From Paenibacillus sp. YN15 (GTDB taxonomy: Bacteria; Bacillota; Bacilli; Paenibacillales; NBRC-103111), in NCBI RefSeq assembly GCF_003285005.1, contig NZ_QMFA01000017.1:1-64000 (forward strand): a stretch of DNA of 64,000 bases, read 5' to 3'. Numbering within the stretch: position 1 is the first letter of the stretch; every line of letters starts with the position of its first letter. The notes under the pieces were generated by a model, which worked only from the letters and a program-made list of their open reading frames with translations, was not told the origin of the DNA and did no database searches. This document shows, piece after piece, positions 25,028 to 33,913 of this stretch. The position numbers were made by a program, and so were the translations under genes.

Positions 25028-26146
25028 ATGTCTACTGAAAGTCGAAGAACTGATCTGAGCCGGAGACCATTGAAGCTAAAGAGCAATCGAGTGTGGAGAA
25101 CGTATACGGGAGGCAAGCTGATCGACAGCTGGCAGCAGAAGAGGGATGCAGTCGATTCAGAATTTCCCGAGGAATGGGTTGCATCCACGGTGAAGGCCCA
25201 AAACTCAGGCAGAGAGCATATTCATGAGGGCTGGAGCCAGGTTGACTTGCCGGACAGCAGCGAAGGGATGACGTTGAAAAGCTTGGTTGAAGCAGATCCG
25301 GCATCGTTTCTGGGCGCAGCCCATGCAGCCTGTTATCAGGAACAGCTGGCCGTCCTGGTGAAAGTGCTCGATTCCAGCGAGCGGCTAACCATTCAAGTCC
25401 ATCCGGACCGCAAGGATGCCATGGAAAGGTTTCAGTCCCGCTTTGGCAAGACGGAGGCTTGGTATGTCTTGGGCGGACGCCAGATAGACGGTGAGCAGCC
25501 TTGTATATATATGGGATTTAAGCCCGGCATAACGAAAGAAATTTGGAAGCAGCTATTTGAAAAGCAAGCGATTGACGAAATGCTCAATGCCCTTCACCGC
25601 GTTCCCATCAACACAGGAGATGTTTATCTGATTGAAGGCGGCGTTCCGCATGCCATTGGGGCGGGCTGTTTTTTGATCGAAATTCAGGAGCCTACCGATC
25701 TGACGCTGCGTGTGGAAAGGACGACGCCGAGAGGGCGCAAGGTGCCTGATGAAGCTTGCCATCAACATATCGGCTTTGAGGCGATGCTGGACTGCTTTAA
25801 GTATGAAGCCAGAGGGCTTGAGAAGACGATGGAACGTTACAAGAAGAAGAGATCCGTCGTTTCGGCAGGTGGGAGCAGAGAATATGAGCTTATTGGAGAA
25901 AAGGATACCGACCGGTTTCTTATGAATGTGCTGGAGGTTTCCGGCTCCTATGTGAAGAAGCATAAGGACTGCTTCCATATTGCTATTGTTGTGCAAGGGT
26001 CAGGGGAACTGCGTTGGGCCGATCAGTTTATTCCGGTGCAACAGGCGGATCAATTTTTTATGCCGGCCGGGGTTACGGAAGCAACATGGGTGAGCCAGGG
26101 AGAGGCAGAGCTTCAAGTGGTGCTTTGTTTTCCTCCTCGGACATGA
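25028..26146 (+). CDS. manA: Mannose-6-phosphate isomerase, class I
   Basis: A 372-residue zinc enzyme that interconverts mannose 6-phosphate and fructose 6-phosphate. Class I markers are present: the N-terminal NRVWRTYTGGKLI and EEWVAS block, the zinc-ligand strand RLTIQVHPD, the GKTEAWYVL Glu, and GGVPHAIGAGCFLIEIQEPT with another ligand His. The last 80 residues form the second cupin. The ATG at 25028 has GGAGG 8 bases upstream; a longer frame from 25004 lacks this. It stands alone with a cre-like site upstream and a terminator downstream, next to carbohydrate genes. Confidence 0.88.
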   Translation: MSTESRRTDLSRRPLKLKSNRVWRTYTGGKLIDSWQQKRDAVDSEFPEEWVASTVKAQNSGREHIHEGWSQVDLPDSSEGMTLKSLVEADPASFLGAAHAACYQEQLAVLVKVLDSSERLTIQVHPDRKDAMERFQSRFGKTEAWYVLGGRQIDGEQPCIYMGFKPGITKEIWKQLFEKQAIDEMLNALHRVPINTGDVYLIEGGVPHAIGAGCFLIEIQEPTDLTLRVERTTPRGRKVPDEACHQHIGFEAMLDCFKYEARGLEKTMERYKKKRSVVSAGGSREYELIGEKDTDRFLMNVLEVSGSYVKKHKDCFHIAIVVQGSGELRWADQFIPVQQADQFFMPAGVTEATWVSQGEAELQVVLCFPPRT

Positions 26147-26151
26147 TAAAA

Positions 26152-26184
26152 GGAAGGGACGGCGGATTTCCGCTGTCTCTTTTC
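26152..26184 (+). terminator. Intrinsic terminator after manA
   Basis: GGGACGGCGG and CCGCTGTCTC form a short hairpin around ATTT, with a T-rich TTTTCTTT tail. Confidence 0.6.
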
Positions 26185-26259
26185 TTTCCGCAAATTGAAA
26201 AACAACAAGACCACATAGGATTACCACAAGACGGAAAAAGGAAATCCTTGTATATTTTT

Positions 26260-26273
26260 TGTAAGCGCTTAAA
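26260..26273 (+). promoter_or_regulatory. CcpA cre-like site upstream of the beta-helix gene
   Basis: TGTAAGCGCTTAAA matches the cre consensus at most positions, including the central GCGC. It lies about 85 bp before the secreted beta-helix protein gene. Confidence 0.45.
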
Positions 26274-26359
26274 TAAGGGCGACTAAGATGATAAGGAGGG
26301 ATCGGTTTACCTGTCTGTTAAACGATTAAATCCATATTAATGAGAGGGAAGGTGTTATT

Positions 26360-27349
26360 TTGTACAAAGCTCAAAGCACAGTATCGAAAATGTTCAAGTT
26401 CGTAGTATTGGCGGCAATGCTCGTTGCCACATCATTGTCGATTCCAACACCGTCTCAGGCGGCGTCCGTAACTTGCAGCACGGCGGCGTGCTTCACGTCA
26501 GCCCTTGCGAATGCGCAGCCTGGAGATGTGATCACCCTTGCGGCAGGAGTAACCTTTACAGGAAACTTCGTAGCGGCAAAAAACGGCACCTCGTCTGCCA
26601 AAATTACGATTAAAGGAGCAAGCTCCACGAATAAGCCGATTTTGAACGGCGGCACTACCTCTAGCGGCTACGCGCTGTATATTACCGGCGACTACTATGA
26701 TGTGCGCAATGTGAAAATAACCAACGCGAAAAAAGGCATTATGCTTGATCATGCCAACAACAATTGGCTGGAATACCTGGATGTGTACAACATCGGGGAA
26801 GAAGGCGTCCATTTCAGAGACGGCAGCTCAAACAACGTGATCAAAAATTCTAACGTGTATGACACAGGAAAACTGAACCCGGAGTATGGGGAAGGCGTAT
26901 ATGTCGGGTCGGATGTCGGCAAATGGGGAAGCTACAAGAAGGAGACGAACAATAACCGGATCTCGGCTGTATCATTCGGTCCCAATGTTCGGGCTGAGCA
27001 TATCGATATTAAGGAAGGATCGAGCAGCACCATCGTTGAGAATTGTATCTTCGACGGAACGGGTATTTCCGGCGCCAATTATGCGGACAGCTTTATCGAT
27101 GTGAAGGGGAATAATGACATCATCCGCAATAACACCGGTTACCGCAACGGAAACAGCAAGATCGTAGACGCCTTCCAAGTCCATGAGCGCTCAAGCGGTT
27201 GGGGGCAGAACGCCAAATTTACCGGCAACACCTTGTACCTGGACAATGCTACCCCCTATGTCGTCAATGCGGATAGCGGCGCTACAGCCACCGCATCAAA
27301 CAACACCCGCAGCCCCTCCGGCAATATGTATAAGGGAAGTGTGAATTAA
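26360..27349 (+). CDS. Secreted right-handed beta-helix protein, probable polysaccharide lyase
   Basis: 329 residues with a clear signal peptide (FKFVVLAAMLVATSLSIPTP, cleavage after S-Q-A). The mature protein is a parallel beta-helix with Asn-rich coil repeats (NNWLEYLDVYNIGEEGVHFR, NNVIKNSNVYDTG, STIVENCIFDGTG, NDIIRNNTGYRNGN). The start C-F-T-S-A-L-A-N-A-Q-P-G-D-V-I-T-L is typical of pectate lyase-like or chondroitinase-B-like folds, so an extracellular polysaccharide lyase is likely; the substrate is not known. The TTG start has GGAAGGTG upstream. A cre-like site precedes it and a terminator follows. Confidence 0.75.
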   Translation: MYKAQSTVSKMFKFVVLAAMLVATSLSIPTPSQAASVTCSTAACFTSALANAQPGDVITLAAGVTFTGNFVAAKNGTSSAKITIKGASSTNKPILNGGTTSSGYALYITGDYYDVRNVKITNAKKGIMLDHANNNWLEYLDVYNIGEEGVHFRDGSSNNVIKNSNVYDTGKLNPEYGEGVYVGSDVGKWGSYKKETNNNRISAVSFGPNVRAEHIDIKEGSSSTIVENCIFDGTGISGANYADSFIDVKGNNDIIRNNTGYRNGNSKIVDAFQVHERSSGWGQNAKFTGNTLYLDNATPYVVNADSGATATASNNTRSPSGNMYKGSVN

Positions 27350-27402
27350 ATCCGTTAAGTAAAAACGGAGGGCAGTCTGAAGAAAGCCAAGTCTATAACC
27401 TT

Positions 27403-27433
27403 AACCGCAGGTGAATTTAAGCTTGCGGTTTTT
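27403..27433 (+). terminator. Intrinsic terminator after the beta-helix gene
   Basis: AACCGCA (27403-27409) and TGCGGTTTTT (27424-27433) form a hairpin followed by a T-rich tract to 27441. Confidence 0.75.
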
Positions 27434-27660
27434 ATTTTTTTCGGGGCATCATTTTGCAGGCTAACCGGCGGGATTGGCAGCGGTTCCTCCGCTATAACAG
27501 TGCCGGAACGATACACTTTTTTTGCAAGGAATACACGATCTTTGAGTCTGTGCATGCAAGAAATGCCGGATTTACTGGGTTTCAGCCTCACGTCTTTTTC
27601 GCATAAAGTGAAGATTGATGAGGGGGGAAGGTTGGACTATGATCAAGGTGTAAGCGGCGG

Positions 27661-27876
27661 GAAACAAACAGGCTTTCCGAAATAAGCTTATCTCAATTGA
27701 TTCCCGACTCGTTGACGACGGTCTGCCAATAAAGCAAACCGTTGGCAGTTGAAGCGGTCCGGGTGCTGACCGATGGAATCAAAGACCCGGGCAGAGAACC
27801 GCAGACCGTTAAAATCAAAACCGATATTTCCGAAAGAGACAGCGGTAAAATTCGCAAACCGGAGGTATGTTCATGA
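27661..27876 (+). pseudogene. Remnant of a LacI family regulator (C-terminal part)
   Basis: One frame encodes the C-terminal signature of LacI/GalR repressors. At 27670-27729 it reads RLSEISLSQLIPDSLTTVCQ, matching the conserved LacI segment around D-I-x-L-S-Q-x-x-x-P-x-L-T-T-V-x-Q. An in-frame TAA at 27730-27732 interrupts it, and the frame continues as KPLAVEAVRVLTDGIKDPGR and then T-V-K-I-K-T-D-I-S-E-R-D-S-G, the normal LacI end. The DNA-binding domain and most of the ligand domain are missing. The remnant ends at a TGA that overlaps the ATG of the next gene. It shows that this sugar cluster once had a LacI-type regulator. Confidence 0.65.
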
Positions 27877-29255
27877 AACCGGAACGTTTAATTTATACTT
27901 TTGTAAGTTTTGCCAGCTACCTGGATAAAGTATGGGGAAAAGGCACTCCCGTTGCTGGAGTGGAGAGAACCGCGGCGGTTGCCCACAAGCATGGTATTCC
28001 CGTTACCTGGATCGTAAACAGTGGCTCCATTGCCGAATTGGGCAACCAAATCCGGGACTGGCATGATCAATTCGGAGACAGCGTCATTCTGAATTGCCCT
28101 TCTTTCATATGCGATTATGACAAAGGGGAAATGAAACACTCCTTAAAGCGGGAGCTGGAGCGGGAATGGAATATCCTGTCGCATGAATTCCCTTGGGTGC
28201 AAACGAAGGTCGTTGCCTCCGGCTATGTAAACAATGAAATGGTGCAGGTGCTGGAAGATCTCGGTTTCGATGGCGTATGGGGGTACTGCTGGGAGCAGGT
28301 TTGGTGGGACGGAATTTCCCATCGGGGCTGCCCGTGGGGAATGTGGTACATCGACAGCTCGCGGTATAAAGCTCCTCATCGCGAAGGCGGAACGGTTGTT
28401 GCATGCGAGTGGACCTCGAGGGATTTGCACGCTGCTTATCATTCCGGAAATCCATGTCTGTTCTCGACGGACCCTAACGATGTCCTTCGTGCGGGGCTTT
28501 GCTCCGGCAAGGATATCCGTTATTGGGAGCACCTGTTTCAACAGTATCTGGTTAATACGGAATCTAATGATGCCGTATTTTTTATTCAGCACCAGGAAGC
28601 GCATGAAATGGAAGTATCTTACAACTACTCCGTGTATCCGTTGACTGATGTGGAACAAAGTGAGGAAATGTTGGACCGGTTCTTTGGATGTGTCAGGAAG
28701 TTCGACGTAGTGCGGACGAATTTGCCCGATGCGATCCGGACCTATAAAACGATAAATCCCAGGACTGCGCCAAACAGCATGTTAACGGGTGATTCCGGAA
28801 TTCATCCCGAAATGAACGCGTATACCCTCATGCAAGGTGGAACCCCGTTCGGTCCTTGGCCCAAAACCTTCTTCTATTACGACTCGGAATGTCAGATGGT
28901 TTTCACGGAGGGAAGGACCCAACCGGCGCTGCTGCGCAATTATGTCGGAAAAGCGAGAATGGATGAAGATTTCACGGAATCCATACCGATGGTCGTTCTG
29001 GAGAATTACGTCAAATCGGATTCGCAAATCGATCTCGAATTCAATGTCGGCATGACGGCGCCTAAACCGTTCGGCATCGCCTATTGGGACGAACTTGGCG
29101 GATTTGAAGTTGCCGGAATCGAGCCGGGGATCGAATACAGGCTGATTCAGAATAAAATATTGTTCCTGCGGTTCTCACTGGAGGGGCAACCAAAACGGAT
29201 TCGCGTCAGACTGAGAAAACAAAATGCAACTCAAGAGGCGGCGAACAAAACATGA
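27873..29255 (+). CDS. NodB/GH-like barrel protein of unknown function
   Basis: A 460-residue cytosolic protein. The N-terminal 300 residues look like the deformed beta/alpha barrel of polysaccharide deacetylases and GH57-type enzymes: VERTAAVAHKHGIPVTWIVN, D-S-V-I-L-N-C-P-S-F, D-G-V-W-G-Y-C-W-E-Q, F-F-I-Q-H-Q-E-A-H-E-M-E. Canonical NodB metal motifs are not clear, so catalysis is uncertain. The last 130 residues are a beta-rich domain. The ATG at 27873 has CGGAGG 7 bases upstream. It belongs to a sugar cluster with an AraC regulator, an epimerase and a Gfo/Idh oxidoreductase. Confidence 0.6.
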   Translation: MKPERLIYTFVSFASYLDKVWGKGTPVAGVERTAAVAHKHGIPVTWIVNSGSIAELGNQIRDWHDQFGDSVILNCPSFICDYDKGEMKHSLKRELEREWNILSHEFPWVQTKVVASGYVNNEMVQVLEDLGFDGVWGYCWEQVWWDGISHRGCPWGMWYIDSSRYKAPHREGGTVVACEWTSRDLHAAYHSGNPCLFSTDPNDVLRAGLCSGKDIRYWEHLFQQYLVNTESNDAVFFIQHQEAHEMEVSYNYSVYPLTDVEQSEEMLDRFFGCVRKFDVVRTNLPDAIRTYKTINPRTAPNSMLTGDSGIHPEMNAYTLMQGGTPFGPWPKTFFYYDSECQMVFTEGRTQPALLRNYVGKARMDEDFTESIPMVVLENYVKSDSQIDLEFNVGMTAPKPFGIAYWDELGGFEVAGIEPGIEYRLIQNKILFLRFSLEGQPKRIRVRLRKQNATQEAANKT

Positions 29256-29405
29256 AAGAAATGAATGATGCTTGGAAGGCTAACCGCTCTGATCCGCCGG
29301 TGGGATTGGGTGAAAAGCGGCTCCATAACCGAACGGTTCCTCTGCGCTATGCGGCTGATTGTATCGTTCGACGGTTCGATTTCCGCTTTGAGCCGGTGAA
29401 CCCGT

Positions 29406-29453
29406 AAAAAAAGGACCTGACGGAGAGTATGTTCTCTCTGACAGGTCCTTTTT
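29406..29453. terminator. Bidirectional terminator between convergent genes
   Basis: AAAAAAAGGACCTG (29406-29419) pairs with CAGGTCCTTTTT (29442-29453). It separates the barrel protein gene from the convergent AraC gene. Confidence 0.85.
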
Positions 29454-29514
29454 GCCGTGCCGGGCAAGCTTCACTCCATGACGATTACCGGAATTCTACG
29501 ATTAATACTCCACA

Positions 29515-30405
29515 CTACAACTTTTTTCGTACCTGTGAAGGTGCTGCCCCCTTGTACCGCTTGAATAATTTGGTCAAATAATTGGGATTGCCGCATCCGA
29601 CTCTTTCGGATATCTCAGTAATCGTAAGATCGCTGTCCAGCAGTAGCCTCTCAGCTTCATTCATTCTGACCATATTGATATAATCGATGAAGGTTCGCCC
29701 GGTTAGCTTCTTGAAGGTTTTGCAGAAATGAAAGGAGCTCATGCTCACATGCTTGGCAGCAAGCTCAATGGTCCATTTTTTCCCGCTTTCTGCTTCAATA
29801 TTTCGGATCAAGTCCTTGAATTGATCCAAATTGGAGATATATGGTTTGGATAAGGCGTTTTTTTGCATTTTCGGCATAAAATGAAGGGAAAGCAAGACCA
29901 GCAGCAGATGGAGACGGGATTTAGCGGTAAGCTGGTATGCCGGCTTCTGTTCCTTGAAATCGAGGAGGATTTGCGCCAAGAGAGTACGGAACTCCTTGTT
30001 GGATTCCAACTGCGAATCCAGCTTAACTGGGTAATTGGCCCGACCATCCAAAAAAGGAGCGACAAATTGAGCGTGGGCGGGATCTTGGCCGATGCCACCA
30101 AACAAAGAGGCATTAAATACGATCGCCTCCATATCAACAAGTCCGTTGCAAAGACTGTAGCCGACATGGAGGCTGCCGGAGGGCACAATAAGGATGTCAC
30201 CCGGAATGACCTCATAAGGCCGGTTATCGATGTGAAAGACGGCTTGCCCGCACTGCATGATTATCATCTCGAAGTGCTCGTGCCAATGCAAGTACAGTAC
30301 GTTCTGATCGAGCTTCACATCCGGAATTCGGGTTCGGAAACTATTAATCGGATAATACGGGTCGTCTAACAACGTATCTTCCCAAAGCTCTCTGGAATAG
30401 GACAC
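29515..30405 (-). CDS. AraC family transcriptional regulator of the sugar cluster
   Basis: 296 residues. An N-terminal cupin sensor (LYLHWHEHFEMIIMQCGQAV, then VIPGDILIVPSGSLHVGYSL) precedes two C-terminal helix-turn-helix units (AAKHVSMSSFHFCKTFKKLT and ITEISERVGCGNPNYLTKLF) and the A-A-P-S-Q-V-R end. The GTG start at 30405 has AAAGGAG 8 bases upstream; the frame opens a little earlier at 30423. It is divergent from the epimerase gene across 124 bp and probably activates the epimerase/oxidoreductase unit in response to a sugar. Confidence 0.87.
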   Translation of the reverse strand: MSYSRELWEDTLLDDPYYPINSFRTRIPDVKLDQNVLYLHWHEHFEMIIMQCGQAVFHIDNRPYEVIPGDILIVPSGSLHVGYSLCNGLVDMEAIVFNASLFGGIGQDPAHAQFVAPFLDGRANYPVKLDSQLESNKEFRTLLAQILLDFKEQKPAYQLTAKSRLHLLLVLLSLHFMPKMQKNALSKPYISNLDQFKDLIRNIEAESGKKWTIELAAKHVSMSSFHFCKTFKKLTGRTFIDYINMVRMNEAERLLLDSDLTITEISERVGCGNPNYLTKLFKRYKGAAPSQVRKKL

Positions 30406-30529
30406 GCCTAACTCTCCTTTCACAATATAAGAGAATTATATCACAATATCCGGTAGAGATTATACAGAAAATAGCCAATATAATGAGGATATCAACACTA
30501 TTTTATAACAATATCGGGGTGATTACAAA

Positions 30530-31420
30530 ATGAACCAAAAGCTGATGCGAATTGGCACCTTGATCGGAGCCAGCGACGCCGTAAGAGTAATCCCGCAAAT
30601 TGTCGGGTTGGGGTTCGAATCGTTCAGCCTCAACTTCTGGCAGACTACCGGCAGCATGGATTTGGCGGAAACCGCCAAGCAAGTTCGCGAAATTTTATCC
30701 GGACATGATGCCGTTATATCTACAATTGGCATTTTCGGCAATCCGCTTACGGGAACCGGAGACAACAGGGATACTTTGGCCAGTTGGGAACGGTTGATCG
30801 ATGCTGCGCATTTATTCGGTACGGATATCGTTACGGGATTTACAGGAAGAATCACGGATCGTCCAATAGACGAATCGCTTCCTAAATTCAAGGAGGTTTT
30901 CAGTGAGCTGTCCAGACGCGCTGCCGACAAAGGAGTGCGCCTCGCATTCGAGAACTGCAGCATGGACGGCACCTGGCAGACCGGCGACTGGAATATCGCC
31001 CATAATCCCGCTGCCTGGGAGATGATGTTCAATGCCGTTCCGGCCGATAACCTGGGTCTGGAATGGGAGCCGTGCCATCAATGGGTCAGTCTGATCGATC
31101 CGATTCCCCAACTCAGAAAATGGGTCCACAAAGTGTTTCATGTACACGGCAAAGACGCCACTGTCGCCTGGGATTTGGTCAAGGAGTATGGGGTATACGG
31201 TTCCAAATCTTTTGCTTGGCACAGAACGCCGGGCTTCGGAGATACGAACTGGACGGATATCATCACCATTCTCATGCAGGGAGGTTATAAAGGCACCATC
31301 GATATTGAAGGTTGGCATGATCCTGTTTATCGCGACGATTTGGAGATGACCGGCCAGGTGCATGCGCTCTGGTATTTGAAGAACTGCAGAGGCGGCGATT
31401 TTGTTCCCAATCCGAAATAA
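30530..31420 (+). CDS. Sugar phosphate isomerase/epimerase family protein
   Basis: A 296-residue TIM-barrel protein of the AP-endonuclease-2/xylose-isomerase-like family. Candidate metal ligands are placed as usual: Glu in L-A-F-E-N-C, Glu in L-G-L-E-W-E-P, His in V-F-H-V-H-G-K-D-A, and Glu in T-I-D-I-E-G-W-H-D-P. Such proteins isomerise or epimerise free or phosphorylated sugars and inositol derivatives. GGGGTG precedes the ATG. The Gfo/Idh gene follows by 29 bp, the pairing seen in inositol, scyllo-inosose and keto-sugar pathways; the exact substrate is not readable. Confidence 0.83.
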   Translation: MNQKLMRIGTLIGASDAVRVIPQIVGLGFESFSLNFWQTTGSMDLAETAKQVREILSGHDAVISTIGIFGNPLTGTGDNRDTLASWERLIDAAHLFGTDIVTGFTGRITDRPIDESLPKFKEVFSELSRRAADKGVRLAFENCSMDGTWQTGDWNIAHNPAAWEMMFNAVPADNLGLEWEPCHQWVSLIDPIPQLRKWVHKVFHVHGKDATVAWDLVKEYGVYGSKSFAWHRTPGFGDTNWTDIITILMQGGYKGTIDIEGWHDPVYRDDLEMTGQVHALWYLKNCRGGDFVPNPK

Positions 31421-31449
31421 TCCGGTTAATCAGAAAGGAAGGATTCAGG

Positions 31450-32421
31450 ATGAATCCATTGCGAATTGGAATTATCGGAACTGGCGGCATTTCCAACTTC
31501 CACGGAGAAATGATCGAAACGTTGGAGGATGCAGTCATTACCGCATTGGCGGACCCAAATGAACTGAACAGGAATAAATTCAAAGCAAAATTCGATTTGA
31601 CGGATGTCAAAGAGTATACTGACTATCGTGATTTGTTAAATGAGGGCTTTGCAGATGCCGTTATCATCTGTTCGCCGCATTCGATGCACTATGAACATGC
31701 TGCCGCTGCATTGCAAAGCGGACACCATGTGCTGCTTGAGAAACCCATGACGGTCCGGGTCGAAGAAGCGGAAAAGCTGGAAGAAGCTGCGAAAGCATCA
31801 GGTAAAGTGCTGCAAATCGGTTACCAGCGCTTATTCATGCCGGAGTTTGTATATATCAAGCAAGTCCTAGATAGCGGCAAACTGGGAAAGCTTACTTCCT
31901 TGACAGCGTGCTTATATCAAAACTGGGAACAGCTTACAATCGGCACTTGGAGACAGATTCCGGAATTGTCCGGGGGAGGAACGCTTTTCGATTCGGGCAG
32001 TCATGCATTGGCTGCGATCCTGTGGTTAACGGGACTTGAGCCCCTGCAAGCAAAAGCCATCAGCGATTTCCGGGGAACTCCGGTGGAAATCAATACGTAT
32101 TCGGTCGTCCGATTCTCCGAAGGAGTCATCGCTGGAATCAATATCATCGGAAATGCGGCCGATTGGTTTGAAACCTATACGTTTTGCGGAGAAAAAGGTG
32201 TTCTCCATTATGATAACGGCAAGGTGATCCTGCATATGCACGGAGAAGAGCCTGCTATCGTTGAGCAGGAATATTTGCCGTCTTTAACACGAAATCAGGC
32301 AGGAAGCTTTGTCGATGCGGTGCGGGGCAAAGGTGAAGTCCGTGTAGCGGGGGATTTCGGGAGAGAGGTGATCCGTTTTACTAAAATGATCTATGCTGCA
32401 GCAGGGACTGAAGATCAATAG
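31450..32421 (+). CDS. Gfo/Idh/MocA family oxidoreductase
   Basis: A 323-residue NAD(P)-dependent sugar dehydrogenase. The Rossmann start IGIIGTGGISNFHGEMIETL, the I-I-C-S-P-H-S-M-H-Y segment and the catalytic-lysine motif V-L-L-E-K-P-M are present; G-S-H-A-L-A carries the usual active-site His. The C-terminal half is the beta-sheet substrate domain. AAAGGAAGG stands before the ATG. It is the last gene of the epimerase unit and is followed by a terminator. Oxidation of a cyclic or keto sugar intermediate is the likely role. Confidence 0.87.
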   Translation: MNPLRIGIIGTGGISNFHGEMIETLEDAVITALADPNELNRNKFKAKFDLTDVKEYTDYRDLLNEGFADAVIICSPHSMHYEHAAAALQSGHHVLLEKPMTVRVEEAEKLEEAAKASGKVLQIGYQRLFMPEFVYIKQVLDSGKLGKLTSLTACLYQNWEQLTIGTWRQIPELSGGGTLFDSGSHALAAILWLTGLEPLQAKAISDFRGTPVEINTYSVVRFSEGVIAGINIIGNAADWFETYTFCGEKGVLHYDNGKVILHMHGEEPAIVEQEYLPSLTRNQAGSFVDAVRGKGEVRVAGDFGREVIRFTKMIYAAAGTEDQ

Positions 32422-32488
32422 GGTTGTTCCGAAAGCCAATTAAACCGCTTGCCAAAAGACCAGGGGTTATATTTATACATGTAATGGT

Positions 32489-32530
32489 AACCACAAGCAG
32501 ATCATTCGCTTGTGGTTTTCCTTTTTCCCT
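32489..32530 (+). terminator. Intrinsic terminator of the sugar unit
   Basis: AACCACAAGC (32489-32498) pairs perfectly with GCTTGTGGTT (32508-32517), followed by TTCCTTTTTCC. Confidence 0.8.
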
Positions 32531-32534
32531 TTCC

Positions 32535-32828
32535 TCACAGACTTGCATGTGTTTGGAGGAGATGCTGTCTTGCTTGGTCCAAAATTTTTCTGTCATGGGG
32601 AATCTCCTCCGAATCGAGTTCTCTTTTTTGGTTGTAGTATTGCCATCTTGTCTCGATATCATAGGTTCCGCCTTTTATTTTACAGACCCGGCCTTTTCCG
32701 TCTGTCGATACCTTGATGCCTTCCTTTTCGAGCAACTGCGGATAATCGGGATTGGTAAAATGAGAGCCTTGATCGCTGTTTATGATCTCCGGCTTACAGC
32801 GGCTAAAAGTACGTTTCAAACATTTCAT
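32535..32828 (-). pseudogene. IS3-type transposase remnant
   Basis: A frame of 97 codons contains the integrase-core segment IINSDQGSHFTNPDYPQLLE followed by G-I-K-V-S-T-D-G-K-G-R, matching the second Asp region of IS3/IS150-group OrfB. Sequence after the G-K-G-R no longer follows the family, and the catalytic Glu and both ends of the transposase are missing. No terminal inverted repeats were recognised. It marks the left side of the AT-rich island with the ComX/ComP-like genes. Confidence 0.65.
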
Positions 32829-32933
32829 TAAAATATATACTCCTTTTAACGGTAGATAGAAACGATGGTGCTTGAGGTTATCAAAACGCCACTTTTACAA
32901 TAGCACAAGCTTTCAGGTTGGCTTGTAAAGGCA

Positions 32934-33383
32934 CTATACAATTTTCTTCAATTCCTCTAATAACCTGCTCTTTAATTCTTCCAATGCATCATTAGTTGGT
33001 TTTACGCTTTCTGAATACATGATTTCTCTTGGTGTCCACCAAACAGGATATTTGGGGGTAGGTTCGGTCAATCTCCTTGGGAATATGTGCCAATGTATAT
33101 GCGAATCGCCATTGCCAAGAAGTTCATAGTTAAGCTTGTCAGGTTTGAACGCCCTATAAACAGCTTCAGCTACTTTGCTCATTTCAACCAGAAACTTCTG
33201 CTTAAAATCACTTTCTAATTCGTGAAGTTCATTCTTGTGTTCCTTACAAAGAAATAGCGTGTATCCTTCGAAATATTGATGATCTCCAATTACTACATAG
33301 CCCGTTTCAAGTTCAGCTACAAAATATTTATTTGTGCCTTCCTTAATCATGCTAATTCGGTTGCAAATCAAGCAATCTTCCAT
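32934..33383 (-). CDS. HIT family protein
   Basis: A 149-residue histidine-triad protein that hydrolyses or transfers nucleotides. The motif H-I-H-W-H-I-F follows the conserved G-N-G-D-S spacing, and a Cys pair (C-L-I-C) sits at the N-terminus as in many HIT proteins. The C-terminal part is helical and Lys/Glu-rich. GGGAGG lies 8 bases before the ATG at 33383; the open frame continues to 33428. Composition is AT-rich compared with the rest of the window. It has no obvious link to its neighbours. Confidence 0.85.
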   Translation of the reverse strand: MEDCLICNRISMIKEGTNKYFVAELETGYVVIGDHQYFEGYTLFLCKEHKNELHELESDFKQKFLVEMSKVAEAVYRAFKPDKLNYELLGNGDSHIHWHIFPRRLTEPTPKYPVWWTPREIMYSESVKPTNDALEELKSRLLEELKKIV

Positions 33384-33428
33384 TATCGAAACCTCCCGCA
33401 TGTCTTTTGGTGAGCCAAGTAATTCCAT

Positions 33429-33850
33429 ATTAACATAGAAATTTCCCGTTCAGAAACAAAGCACGCACTTGAGGAATCAAGCGGATAAAAATATATATTA
33501 CGCAACGAACGTGGAGGACACGTTGTCCACAGTCAAATACGATTGACTATCTAAAGAAATTCGTGAATAATATCTTTAGATTCCTCCTCCGAGGTAAGCG
33601 CTATGCCAAATGTAAAATCCAGTACAGACCCGCGTAACAGCTATAACGATATCTCCACTTTTTTCCATGAAAGCCGCGAGCCTGTTTTTATTTGTTTTAT
33701 AATCGATACAGCTACAGGGCGATTCTATGAAAAAGTAATCGCCCTGTTTTGCGTGCAAACTGCCCTCTGATTTACGCAGCTCGCAAAGGGGATCGCTGAT
33801 TCTAGGATACAGGCATCCGGCTGCTCCCGCGCCTTTTCGACCATTCGGCA
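33429..33850. other. Gene-poor block with several hairpins
   Basis: This 500-bp gap holds no well-supported gene. A minus-strand frame at 33576-33890 lacks a ribosome binding site. Visible hairpins are ATCTAAAGA/TCTTTAGAT (arms near 33551 and 33576) and ACAGGGCGATT/AATCGCCCTGTTTT (33714-33724 and 33737-33750). The second looks like a plus-strand terminator with no gene before it, so a lost gene or a small RNA is possible. Confidence 0.4.
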
Positions 33851-33876
33851 ATAAATTCCAAAAGAAGAATGAAAAA

Positions 33877-33913
33877 GAATTGCCTATCAACCAATTGGCT
33901 GATAGACAATTCC
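33877..33913 (-). terminator. Intrinsic terminator of the ComX-like gene
   Basis: GAATTGCCTATCA (33877-33889) pairs with TGATAGACAATTC (33901-33913) with one mismatch. Read on the minus strand the stem is followed by TTTTTC. It lies 30 bp after the ComX-like stop codon. Confidence 0.75.

Noticed and set aside
27500-27685. Plus-strand frame of 61 codons
   Set aside because: No ribosome binding site and no resemblance to a protein family. The neighbouring frame holds the LacI remnant.
33576-33890. Minus-strand frame of 104 codons
   Set aside because: No ribosome binding site and it runs through a terminator-like hairpin. It might be a fragment of something but cannot be supported.
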